Shown in pieces: positions 27,611 through 35,344 of a DNA stretch of 64,000 nt. The DNA is from Cytophagales bacterium (GTDB lineage: Bacteria; Bacteroidota; Bacteroidia; Cytophagales; Spirosomataceae). Each line of letters begins with the position of its first letter. The stretch's first letter is position 1. A program made the translations under genes and the position numbers. The notes under the pieces are model-generated. The model did no database searches. It saw only the letters and a program-made list of their open reading frames with translations, and was not told the origin of the DNA. Location: contig JAAFJP010000002.1 in assembly GCA_013298125.1 (NCBI GenBank), positions 186,001 to 250,000 on the forward strand. The letters run 5' to 3'.

Positions 27611-29080
27611 ATGAAAAATTTACTCACAACCGTTTTATGCCTTATCGCAAATATCACATTTGCCCAAACGATTCTCAAAGCCGAGGATTTACAAAAGGAC
27701 TTCGCCATTGCTCGAAAATCTTACGAACAAATGCACCCTGGTTTATACAAATACCAGTCAAAGGAAGTGATTGATAAGGCTTTTGAAGAATGTAAAACTG
27801 CCCTCAATCACGACCAACCTTTGGCGGAGGCGTATTTGAATTTCCATAAATTAACATCCCAATTTAAGTGTGGTCATGGTTATCCGAACTTTTATAATCA
27901 AGAGGAGTTTTTGAAAAAAGAACTGTTTGAACAAAAGGTTTGTCTGCCTTTTCAATTTCAGTTGATTGACGATAGGATGTTGATAACTCGCAGTGCAGAT
28001 TCAACTTTATCAGAGAAATTAGAAATAAAAACTATCAATGGCGTTGCCGTTTCGACCATCATAAAAACTTTGCTTCCTATTGTACGAGCTGATGGTTCAA
28101 ATGATGCAAAACGTCGTAAACTCTTAGAAATCGGTGGACAAACTTTTGAATATTTTGATATTTTCTATCCGATGTATTTCCCTATGAAATCGGATAATTT
28201 TGAGTTAGAAATATACGATTTTAACTCAAAAAAGGCTTCAAAAATATCGATAAAAGCCTTGAACAGAGTTAAAAGAAATGAGATTTTGAAAGCTAAACAC
28301 TCTGATAATGAAATTGTTACAGCAAAATTTAATTGGCTGGATGATAAAACTGCCATCATGCAAATCAATAACTTGGCGGTTTACAACAAAGCCTTTGATT
28401 TTGATAAATTCTTTCTCAATTCGGTAACTGAATACAATCAAAAATCAGGTAAAAATCTCATCATTGATATTCGTAAATGTGAGGGTGGGAATACTTCGGA
28501 AATGATAAAACTGGTTCGTTATCTCACTAAAACCAACATCGAAATCAAGAATGAACAAGACTGTTGGGCTTATGTAAAAATTGACACAACCTTGAAGCCT
28601 TACGTGGATAATAAAAGTTGGGCATTTGGTTGGTTTAACATGAATGAAAAATATTTTACCAAATTACCAAACGGTCAATATCGTTCAAAAGATGGCGATA
28701 AGACAGAAAAAATTATTCCAGCAACAACTACGATAGAAGGCAACATTTATTTGATGACCAGTGCGACTAATAGTTCAGCGGGCTACATTATGGCAGATAT
28801 TTTCAAGAAGTATCATTTGGCTACTTTGGTCGGACAAACCACAGGCGGAAATCAGCGAGGAATCACGGCGGGAGCAATGTTTTTTATGTCATTACCCAAT
28901 ACAAAAATTGAAGTAGATGTACCGCTCATTGGCATGAATTATGATTTAGCCAAGACTCGCCCCGATGCAGGACTCTCGCCTGATGTGTATGTAAAACCAA
29001 ATATTATGGATGCCGTAAAAGGAATTGATACTGAAATGGAGGTTGTAAAGAAATTAATTGCTAAAAATGGCAAAAAGTAG
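27611..29080 (+). CDS. S41 family peptidase
   Basis: 489 residues. The signal peptide ends at ITFAQ (about 19). The N-terminal helical part (about 25-110) is typical of tricorn/C-terminal-processing-like S41 proteins. The catalytic core is at about 250-480: LIIDIRKCEGGNTSEMIKLVRYL, then IYLMTSATNSSAGYIMADIFK with the nucleophile Ser in the SSAG region, and VGQTTGGNQRG. A long acidic-neutral linker and no evident PDZ domain. It probably cleaves peptides in the periplasm. Preceded by a perfect hairpin and followed by a 13-bp one. Confidence 0.85.
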   Translation: MKNLLTTVLCLIANITFAQTILKAEDLQKDFAIARKSYEQMHPGLYKYQSKEVIDKAFEECKTALNHDQPLAEAYLNFHKLTSQFKCGHGYPNFYNQEEFLKKELFEQKVCLPFQFQLIDDRMLITRSADSTLSEKLEIKTINGVAVSTIIKTLLPIVRADGSNDAKRRKLLEIGGQTFEYFDIFYPMYFPMKSDNFELEIYDFNSKKASKISIKALNRVKRNEILKAKHSDNEIVTAKFNWLDDKTAIMQINNLAVYNKAFDFDKFFLNSVTEYNQKSGKNLIIDIRKCEGGNTSEMIKLVRYLTKTNIEIKNEQDCWAYVKIDTTLKPYVDNKSWAFGWFNMNEKYFTKLPNGQYRSKDGDKTEKIIPATTTIEGNIYLMTSATNSSAGYIMADIFKKYHLATLVGQTTGGNQRGITAGAMFFMSLPNTKIEVDVPLIGMNYDLAKTRPDAGLSPDVYVKPNIMDAVKGIDTEMEVVKKLIAKNGKK

Positions 29081-29093
29081 CCCAATTAGCCCC

Positions 29094-29127
29094 AAAAGAT
29101 GATTTGAGTCGTTGCAAATCATCTTTT
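29094..29127. repeat. 13-bp hairpin after the S41 gene
   Basis: AAAAGATGATTTG (29094-29106) and CAAATCATCTTTT (29115-29127), loop AGTCGTTG. It ends in a short T run and may act as a terminator on the plus strand. Confidence 0.6.
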
Positions 29128-29206
29128 GAGACGATGGGCGTTCAGATTCTGCCCAAATTTGTATCATCAATCGCAACGAAGTGATTGATTTAATTTATCA
29201 AAAATC

Positions 29207-29650
29207 ATGAAAACTTTATTCTCAAAAATCATCACTCCTACCTACACTTCTAACTGGTATTCAGATTTAATGTTGGCTTTACCACGTATAGTTGCTTGTT
29301 ATTTTTTAGCCGTTAATTTTGGTGGAAGCAAATTCCCTTGTCCAGATTGGTTCATTCAAGATACTGCAAAATTTGGCGGAGTCTTCGCTATGTTCCCTGC
29401 ATTTTTTGCTTGGGCTGCGGTATTGGCTGAGACTTTTGGGGGAGCATTATTAGTGATGGGCTTATTCACTCGTTTTGCGGGTTCGATGGTGATGATTACG
29501 ATGTTAGTAGCTATTTTCTTCCAAAAATGGGGAGGCGAAGTTTGGGAAATGTTGCCAGCAATGGGTTTTCTTTGGATTTCAATGTATGCGGTGGTGATGG
29601 GTTCTGGAAGATTTGGGCTTGACCATTTGGTAGCTCAGAAATTAAAGTAA
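29207..29650 (+). CDS. DoxX family membrane protein
   Basis: 147 residues with four hydrophobic segments (about 22-40, 62-82, 88-108, 118-140). The family pattern is seen in FFAWAAVLAETFGGALLVMGLFTRFAGSMVMITMLVAIFF, where the A-E-x-x-GG motif in the second segment is typical of DoxX/DoxD-like proteins. These are inner-membrane proteins of uncertain role, in some cases tied to quinone-linked or thiol redox reactions. Single gene, convergent with mtgA. Confidence 0.88.
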   Translation: MKTLFSKIITPTYTSNWYSDLMLALPRIVACYFLAVNFGGSKFPCPDWFIQDTAKFGGVFAMFPAFFAWAAVLAETFGGALLVMGLFTRFAGSMVMITMLVAIFFQKWGGEVWEMLPAMGFLWISMYAVVMGSGRFGLDHLVAQKLK

Positions 29651-29669
29651 TAGTAAGAACAGAAATATA

Positions 29670-29713
29670 TTAATTCATCCGATATTTTAACAGAACAATA
29701 TTGGATGAATTAA
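29670..29713. terminator. bidirectional hairpin between doxX and mtgA
   Basis: Arms 29670-29686 and 29697-29713 (TTAATTCATCC...), 17 nt with one mismatch and a 10-base loop. It overlaps the last bases of the convergent mtgA gene. Confidence 0.75.
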
Positions 29714-30510
29714 AACTTCAAATACTTCTGTCCACCCAAACCACGCATCTGACGAACAATAAAATTAGTCCGTCGTTGTACATAATTAGAAGGATTAGCA
29801 ATTGAAAAACGATTGGGACTTGGTAATACTGCCGCAATTCGGGCAGCTTCGGTGCGGGAGAGACTACTTGCTCCATGTCCATAAAAACGCAATGAGGCTG
29901 CCTCTACGCCAAAAGTCATTTTGCCTGTTTCGGCTACGTTAAGATAAACTTCCAAGATGCGTTCTTTACCCCAAATCACTTCTATCAAAAAAGTAAAATA
30001 CACCTCCAAAACCTTCCTAACGTAGCTTCTGCCTTGCCAAAGGAATACATTTTTGGCGACTTGCTGTGAAATGGTACTTGCTCCTTTGATGCGTTTTCCT
30101 CTGAGATTATGACGAAAAGCACCGTACATCGCCTTGAAATCGAATCCGTTATGTTCTGGGAAAAGTTGGTCTTCGGAGGCTACTACTGCCAAAGCAGCTT
30201 CTTTGGAAATATTGTCGTAAGATTCCCAATCTGAATAAATTTCAGAATCTTTGCCATTGAAAAGTGCCGTGAATTTACGGTCAATCATCGTGGGCGTAAC
30301 CCATACAGGTACGAATTTCAGAATAAAAACCGTAACGATAGACGTAATAAAAGCGTAAAGTGTGTATTTGAATAATTTATTGAGAATGGTTTGTACGATA
30401 GGTTTACGCTCACGAAATGCCTTGAAACGACTCCAAAGGCTCATTTTGGGTTTTGAGCTTTCGGTTTTTTCTTCGGAAGGAGGAGGATTTCGGAACGTAT
30501 TTTTTGCCAT
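29710..30510 (-). CDS. mtgA: monofunctional biosynthetic peptidoglycan transglycosylase
   Basis: 266 residues from the ATG at 30510 (MAKNTFRNPP); a TTG 9 codons earlier is unlikely. A cytoplasmic basic N-terminus is followed by a membrane anchor at about 44-64 (YTLYAFITSIVTVFILKFVP), then the GT51 domain. Its motifs are VVASEDQLFPEHNGFDF, with the catalytic Glu in the E-D-x-x-F motif, then KGASTISQQVAKNVFLWQGRSYVRKVLEVY and KERILEVYLNVAETG. It polymerises lipid II into glycan strands. There is no transpeptidase domain, so it is the monofunctional form. Length is a little above E. coli MtgA, owing to the N-terminal tail. Confidence 0.95.
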   Translation of the reverse strand: MAKNTFRNPPPSEEKTESSKPKMSLWSRFKAFRERKPIVQTILNKLFKYTLYAFITSIVTVFILKFVPVWVTPTMIDRKFTALFNGKDSEIYSDWESYDNISKEAALAVVASEDQLFPEHNGFDFKAMYGAFRHNLRGKRIKGASTISQQVAKNVFLWQGRSYVRKVLEVYFTFLIEVIWGKERILEVYLNVAETGKMTFGVEAASLRFYGHGASSLSRTEAARIAAVLPSPNRFSIANPSNYVQRRTNFIVRQMRGLGGQKYLKF

Positions 30511-30589
30511 ATGTTTTAGTGGGACTTGTTTCTGCAAAATTACGATTCTTTTGTTTTAGATGTAGAATTTGTAAGCCCTTTTTTGCGAG

Positions 30590-30889
30590 CTAATTACTAC
30601 TCTCTTCAACCTGCATATTCTTGACAGCTCCCAATTGTGTACAAGTCCCAAAACCAATGACTAAGACCAGAAGACAAGTCAAAAGATAAATTGCTCCTTC
30701 TTGTTTGTTGCTTTCTGTAAATTTCTTTATTCCAATTCCTAAACAGAAAATGGTTTGGGCAGACACAAACATTCCCATAAAAATGAGCATCGTTAGATCT
30801 CCATCAAGATTTTGTAACATCTTAGAAACCAACGAGTAACCTAATAGAATCAGAAGATGTAAGCCAACTATTTTCCCAATTTTTTCCAT
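30590..30889 (-). CDS. small four-helix membrane protein, paralogue 1
   Basis: 99 residues with hydrophobic stretches at about 5-22, 35-55 and 68-88, and a conserved core: KIVGLHLLILLGYSLVSK, then TIFCLGIGIKKFTESNKQEGAIYLLTCLLVLVIGFGTCTQLG. It is not recognised as a named family. It is a tandem duplicate of the next gene upstream (30941-31231), sharing IFCLG(I/F)GIKKF, KQEG(A/G)IYLLT and IGFGTCTQ. It ends the operon that begins with the Lgt-like gene, so it may be an accessory membrane subunit of that system. Confidence 0.75.
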   Translation of the reverse strand: MEKIGKIVGLHLLILLGYSLVSKMLQNLDGDLTMLIFMGMFVSAQTIFCLGIGIKKFTESNKQEGAIYLLTCLLVLVIGFGTCTQLGAVKNMQVEESSN

Positions 30890-30940
30890 ATTACTAATTT
30901 TAAATTCTAATTATTTTCTCCTGCATCTGAATATCTTTCA

Positions 30941-31231
30941 TCACCCAAATTGTGTACAAGTCCCAAAACCAATGATTAACACCAAAAGACTCGTCAGAAG
31001 ATAAATGCCTCCTTCCTGTTTTTTTCTTTCGACAAATTTCTTTATTCCAAATCCTAAACAAAAAACGGTATGAATAATAATGAGAATAGCCATCCATAAC
31101 ATCCCTGGAGCGATGTAGATATGAAGATTCTTCCTGTTTTCAGGTGGAATTTCTCCAAAAACTTTACAAATTATGGCGTAGATTAGAAGAATTAACAAGT
31201 TCACTCCTACTATTTTTCCAAAATTTTTCAT
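30941..31231 (-). CDS. small four-helix membrane protein, paralogue 2
   Basis: 96 residues; the start overlaps the stop of the radical SAM gene in an ATGA, so translation is coupled to that enzyme. The core KIVGVNLLILLIYAIICK, VFCLGFGIKKFVERKKQEGGIYLLTSLLVLIIGFGTCTQ matches the neighbouring copy. It ends early after GTCTQFG: removing one T from the TTT run after CAA would extend it to 30907 with a short polar tail like that of paralogue 1, so a small frameshift at the C-terminus is possible. A role as membrane partner of the radical SAM enzyme is inferred from coupling only. Confidence 0.75.
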   Translation of the reverse strand: MKNFGKIVGVNLLILLIYAIICKVFGEIPPENRKNLHIYIAPGMLWMAILIIIHTVFCLGFGIKKFVERKKQEGGIYLLTSLLVLIIGFGTCTQFG

Positions 31232-32631
31232 ACGATTCTTTCCTTTCTCAATTTCTCCAAATGCTCCAACTTTTCTTCGTCTCGATAAAAAAGATTCATT
31301 GTTTCAAACGGAATAATCTTTTGGTCTTTGCTCACGATATGTACACACGATTTTTTGATTGCCCGAACATCAAAATCATACGCATCAATAAACCGCATGA
31401 TGATGATTCTGAACAGATTATCATATCCCAAATTGGGTGCTTGAATTTTGGGTAAACAACACATAATTTCCTTTAATTCCTCCGTGGCACATTCCACAGA
31501 ATTGCCCGTACTAAACAACTGAATCATGTGGGCGTGCAAGTGTGGGTCTTGCTCATACACGATGGTATTGCGAGAATTATCCAACAAATCATCTGGACTG
31601 ATAAAACGGGTCAGTGGCAACACTTGCCCATCCACTTTCAGGGCATATCCCATCGCCAAGGCATCGGGATTACACGGAACTGGAATGATGTCATTGGGTT
31701 TAAAAATACTCGTTTGGTTCAAAATTTCTTGCCTAACTTCCGTAAGTGTAATGCGGTCTTGGGCAGGGTCAAAACCCTCCGTCCGACCTGCCACTTGGGT
31801 AGGTTGAAACGTTACGCCACGCACACAAGGCTGTTTGAGAGCGAACTCAATAATCTCCCCAATTTCATCGGTATTCAAGCCTTTTTGGAGCGTTACGACC
31901 AAGGTTGTGGAGAGATTATATTTATTCAAATGCTCCAAAGCCTTCATCCGACTGTCTCGTAAATCTGCCCCTCTGAGCGTTTCGAGAGCTTCTTTTTTGA
32001 AAGAATCAAATTGTAGATATACCTCAAAATCAGGCATATAACTGGCTAATTTCTTTGTAAACTCTTCATCTTTCGCAATTCTGATGCCATTGGTATTGAG
32101 CATCAAATGACGGATGGGTTTCGTTTTGGCAATATCCAAAATCTTGAAAAAATCAGGATGAACCGTCGGCTCACCACCCGATATTTGGACGACATCAGGC
32201 TGCCCTTCATTTCTTACCACAAGGTCTAACATTGCCTCTATTTCCTCCAACGTTCGGTGTCGCCCATACGTGGGCGAAGACATGGCGTAACACGTTGGAC
32301 AGGTCAGATTACAACGGTCAGTAACTTCAATGACCGTCAAACAAGAATGTTGTTCGTGGTCAGTGCAAAGTCCACAATCATACGGACAGCCAAAATGCGT
32401 TAGGGTATTGAAATGCAAGGGCATTTCAGAGCGTTTGGTATAGTTTCGACAGTTTTTATAATACTCAATATCGGTGGCAATCAGTACCTTTTCAAAGCCA
32501 TGTTGGGGACAATTTTTCAACATAAAAACCTTCTCGTCTTCAAAAACGATTTTGGCATCTACTCGTCTAAGACAAGTGCTGCATAGGCTTTGGGTGAAGT
32601 CGTAATATATGTAGGGGCGTTCTTTGTGCAT
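31228..32631 (-). CDS. radical SAM enzyme of the tetraether-lipid-synthase (Tes)-like group
   Basis: 467 residues with four metal-site regions. An N-terminal rubredoxin-like set has C17, C20 and C41 (SLCSTC, KNCPQHG); an auxiliary cluster has C82, C86, C89 and C97 (GCPYDCGLCTDHEQHSC); and the radical SAM site has C107, C111 and C114 (RCNLTCPTCYA). QISGGEPTVHPDF follows as the SAM-binding GGE motif. The C-terminal part FRIIIMRFIDAYDFDVRAIKK...PFETMNLFYRD is also typical of the Tes/MJ0619 group. Characterised relatives join lipid tails in archaea or methylate a pterin; in Bacteroidota the substrate is unknown. The Lgt-like gene in the same operon points to a lipid. Confidence 0.88.
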   Translation of the reverse strand: MHKERPYIYYDFTQSLCSTCLRRVDAKIVFEDEKVFMLKNCPQHGFEKVLIATDIEYYKNCRNYTKRSEMPLHFNTLTHFGCPYDCGLCTDHEQHSCLTVIEVTDRCNLTCPTCYAMSSPTYGRHRTLEEIEAMLDLVVRNEGQPDVVQISGGEPTVHPDFFKILDIAKTKPIRHLMLNTNGIRIAKDEEFTKKLASYMPDFEVYLQFDSFKKEALETLRGADLRDSRMKALEHLNKYNLSTTLVVTLQKGLNTDEIGEIIEFALKQPCVRGVTFQPTQVAGRTEGFDPAQDRITLTEVRQEILNQTSIFKPNDIIPVPCNPDALAMGYALKVDGQVLPLTRFISPDDLLDNSRNTIVYEQDPHLHAHMIQLFSTGNSVECATEELKEIMCCLPKIQAPNLGYDNLFRIIIMRFIDAYDFDVRAIKKSCVHIVSKDQKIIPFETMNLFYRDEEKLEHLEKLRKERIV

Positions 32632-32637
32632 GGGAGG

Positions 32638-33288
32638 TTATTTGTTTAAAGGATATGGCTGATATTTTACATCAAATCGTCCTTGGGTAATAAGTTTTGA
32701 GCTACTGTTGGTATTTTGATTAGGAAAAATTTTTGCATAAAATACGCCTGACATAATTTTTTCTACGGTATCAATTTTCACAAAAGTAATATTGGCCGAA
32801 TTTTCAAGTTTAGGGTTTGTTACATAAGCGTAAGCATTAGGATTTGAAAATTGACTAAAAGATTTTCCATTGCCATTCGGAACAAATTTTATTTTCAAAT
32901 CAGCCCGTTTGGGGAATTTTGGCAAATCAATAGAATACACTTCCATGACATTGGGATAACCTTTGCAGGCAAATTCTATGGATAAATCATCGTCTTTTGC
33001 ATTGGTGTACATATTTCCTTGAATCTGTATTTTCGTTGAGTCCTTACTTTTTAGATAAAATAAAGAACTTTGCAAATTTGGGACTGCGACCTTTGTCCAG
33101 CCTCCATCTTCAACATGATTTCCTGCATTAGCCCAATGAACGTCATTAATCAAACAAGTAAAATAGTATTTGCCAGCGAGAGATAAATCAGGTAGTTTAG
33201 TAGATGCTGGTCCAGGTGTTTCTACGGCATCCTTACAATTTCCATAAAGCAACATAATTCCTAACAAAACAAGTGTCAATTTTTTCAT
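32638..33288 (-). CDS. lipoprotein of unknown function in the Lgt/radical SAM operon
   Basis: 216 residues. The lipoprotein signal VLLGIMLLYGNC puts Cys at residue 18. The mature part is beta-rich: GKYYFTCLINDVHWANAG near 39-56 and the end SSSKLITQGRFDVKYQPY, a pattern seen in a class of Bacteroidota lipoproteins without known function (similar to DUF6252-type proteins; the assignment is tentative). It sits 6 bases before the radical SAM gene and 12 after the Lgt-like gene, so it is co-transcribed and could itself be the modified substrate. Confidence 0.7.
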   Translation of the reverse strand: MKKLTLVLLGIMLLYGNCKDAVETPGPASTKLPDLSLAGKYYFTCLINDVHWANAGNHVEDGGWTKVAVPNLQSSLFYLKSKDSTKIQIQGNMYTNAKDDDLSIEFACKGYPNVMEVYSIDLPKFPKRADLKIKFVPNGNGKSFSQFSNPNAYAYVTNPKLENSANITFVKIDTVEKIMSGVFYAKIFPNQNTNSSSKLITQGRFDVKYQPYPLNK

Positions 33289-33300
33289 AATCGTAAATGT

Positions 33301-34035
33301 TTAAATGTTCTGAACCAATTTTTGAGGCATTAATAAAACTTTCCAATAATAAAACAATCCAAATATACACGCAATTTGGATAGAACAAAATCCGAAAACA
33401 TAAAACTCATTGGGCTTGATAAACTCAATCAACAATCGAAACGCTAAATAACTGACCATGAAGACTTTAAACCTTGCTCCATTGGCTAATTTGACTCTTT
33501 TTTCAAGGAAATAAATCAAGATTCCAAGGATAATCAGAAAGAAAATTTCGTATAATTGCGTAGGATGTCTGTACAATCCATCGCCAAAATTTATTCCAAA
33601 TGGTAGCGTTGTCGGGATGCCAAAAGTGCCGTCTTCAAGTCCTTCGGCAAAGCATCCTAATCTGCCAATTGATAGTGCCAGAATGATGGGAAAGGTCATT
33701 AAATCGCCCGAAGAGGTGTTTACGCCAATGATTTTTTTCGTAATTTCAACACCAATCAATCCGCCTAAAAGTCCGCCTACGATGGTTTTGTTGCCCATGA
33801 AATAAACCAAATTTAAGGTATGTAATTTAGAAGGACTTTCGAGAACGCCCAGAATATGCGAACCCAAAAATGCCCCAGCGGCAGCTCCAATAAAAATCCA
33901 AAGTCGCCCTTCGTCATTGATTAAATCTGTCGTTTTGTTTCTGAGAAAAACATAATACCGATAGCCGATGGAATACGCTAATATTTCAAAAATAAGATGT
34001 AAATGAATGTCAAAAATAGTGATGGGGAAGGTCAT
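33301..34035 (-). CDS. prolipoprotein diacylglyceryl transferase (Lgt) family protein
   Basis: 244 residues from the ATG at 34035 (MTFPITIFDIHLH); a GTG 11 codons earlier would start inside an inverted repeat. Seven or so membrane spans. Lgt-type signatures: GGLLGGLIGVEITKK near 93-107, LSIGRLGCFAEGLEDGTFGIPT, and RHPTQLYEIFF, the family's conserved H-P-T-Q-L-Y-E motif. True Lgt transfers diacylglycerol from phosphatidylglycerol to the lipobox Cys. This copy is in an operon with a Tes-like radical SAM enzyme and lacks the longer form of RIGNFxNxExxG, so it may be a specialised paralogue rather than the housekeeping enzyme. Confidence 0.82.
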   Translation of the reverse strand: MTFPITIFDIHLHLIFEILAYSIGYRYYVFLRNKTTDLINDEGRLWIFIGAAAGAFLGSHILGVLESPSKLHTLNLVYFMGNKTIVGGLLGGLIGVEITKKIIGVNTSSGDLMTFPIILALSIGRLGCFAEGLEDGTFGIPTTLPFGINFGDGLYRHPTQLYEIFFLIILGILIYFLEKRVKLANGARFKVFMVSYLAFRLLIEFIKPNEFYVFGFCSIQIACIFGLFYYWKVLLMPQKLVQNI

Positions 34036-34040
34036 AAAGA

Positions 34041-34185
34041 TGGCACACGGATTTAATGGATTAGACACGGATTATACTTTATTTTTATTTCACAAATTGG
34101 CTTTACAAAAATTTAACCCAATAATAGTCAGTTTATACTTAAAATCAAATAACAATCCGTGTCCAATCCGTTCAATCCGTGTGCC
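34041..34185. repeat. intergenic inverted repeat (TGGCACACGGAT)
   Basis: Arms 34041-34073 and 34153-34185 pair over 33 nt with about four mismatches; loop 79 nt, A/T-rich. It lies between the Lgt-like gene and hemW and fills nearly all of the gap. Confidence 0.85.
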
Positions 34186-34222
34186 ATAAATCTTTGACGA
34201 AGTTGAAGCTAAAAGGGTTGCA

Positions 34223-35344
34223 TCATAAAAACAAATCACTCGCAATTCTATCTGCAAATAATTTTCCTGAATGAGTCAATAAAAGTGTATCATTTTCAAC
34301 CTTCAAAAAACCTTCTCGAATCTGTTTTTCTAATTCCAAAGCATTTTGTTTTTGAAATAGTTGATTTGATAACGTATTGATTTTCTGAATATTACAACCC
34401 CACTTTGAACGTAAACCCGTTAAAAGATATTCATTCACTTGGTCTTCAACGGTCAAGATTTCTACTTCAGCAGGGACGATATTTTGCTGTAATTCTTTGA
34501 CGTATTTAGCATTATTCGGAACATTATATTGCCGACTGATATGGTTAAAACTATGTGCCGATGGACCAATTCCCAAATACTCTTCCTGTTTCCAATAACT
34601 GGTATTGTGTCGTGAATAATGTTCGTTTCGGGCAAAGTTTGAAATCTCGTATTGTTCAAAACCATTTTGGGCTAAATGACTGACCAACATATCAAACTGA
34701 GTGGCTGCATAATCATCATCAATCACTTGTATTTTTCCTTGTTTCAGCCATTTACCAAAAACAGTTTTAGGTTCAATCGTGAGACAATACGCAGAGATAT
34801 GATTGGTATTTAAAGTCGTTACTTTCTGTAAATCTATCTCAAAAATAGCATGACTTTCGGAAGGAATCGCATAGATTAAATCAATTGTAAGATTCTGAAT
34901 ACCAGTGTCTTGCGACAATTTTACGCAAGTTTCAGCTTCTTGACTTGTATGGATTCTGTTAAGGCTTTTTAGATGTGGTTCGTGGAAAGATTGTATGCCA
35001 ATACTCAGGCGATTGATGTTGTACTTTTTGAATAATTTTAATTTCTCTCTCGTCAAATCATCGGGGTTGGCTTCGAGGGTAATCTCAGCATTAGGTTTGA
35101 CATTAAAATGCTTTGAAATGGTCTCAAAAATCTGAATAAAATCAGCTTCTTCCAACAACGAAGGCGTACCTCCGCCAAAGTAAATTGTCTCTAAGTTTTT
35201 GTCTTGGAGATAGTCTTTTTGCAAGAAAATTTCATGGCAAATAGCCTGCACAATTTCAGTTTTAGCTTTGAGAGAAATGCTAAAATGAAAGTCACAATAA
35301 TGACAAGCCTGACGGCAAAAGGGTATGTGGAGATATAGGTGCAT
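34223..35344 (-). CDS. hemW: radical SAM heme chaperone HemW
   Basis: 373 residues. The radical SAM cluster motif is IPFCRQACHYCDF (C10, C14, C17), with the extra conserved aromatic of HemW-type proteins. GGGTPSLL follows at about 54-61 (SAM contact) and EANPDDLT near 95-102. The C-terminal HemW domain holds ISAYCLTIEPKTVFGKW and the stretch YEISNFAR...HNTSYWKQEEYLGIGPSAHSF. It inserts heme into respiratory proteins; it was formerly annotated as oxygen-independent coproporphyrinogen oxidase, but it lacks that enzyme's extra N-terminal region. The start overlaps the preceding peptidase stop by one base (TAATG). Confidence 0.93.
   Translation of the reverse strand: MHLYLHIPFCRQACHYCDFHFSISLKAKTEIVQAICHEIFLQKDYLQDKNLETIYFGGGTPSLLEEADFIQIFETISKHFNVKPNAEITLEANPDDLTREKLKLFKKYNINRLSIGIQSFHEPHLKSLNRIHTSQEAETCVKLSQDTGIQNLTIDLIYAIPSESHAIFEIDLQKVTTLNTNHISAYCLTIEPKTVFGKWLKQGKIQVIDDDYAATQFDMLVSHLAQNGFEQYEISNFARNEHYSRHNTSYWKQEEYLGIGPSAHSFNHISRQYNVPNNAKYVKELQQNIVPAEVEILTVEDQVNEYLLTGLRSKWGCNIQKINTLSNQLFQKQNALELEKQIREGFLKVENDTLLLTHSGKLFADRIASDLFL

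Noticed and set aside
30900-31097. Separate 65-codon frame overlapping the small membrane gene
   Set aside because: It is the other-frame reading of the same duplicated segment; only its last codons matter, as part of the possible frameshift noted.
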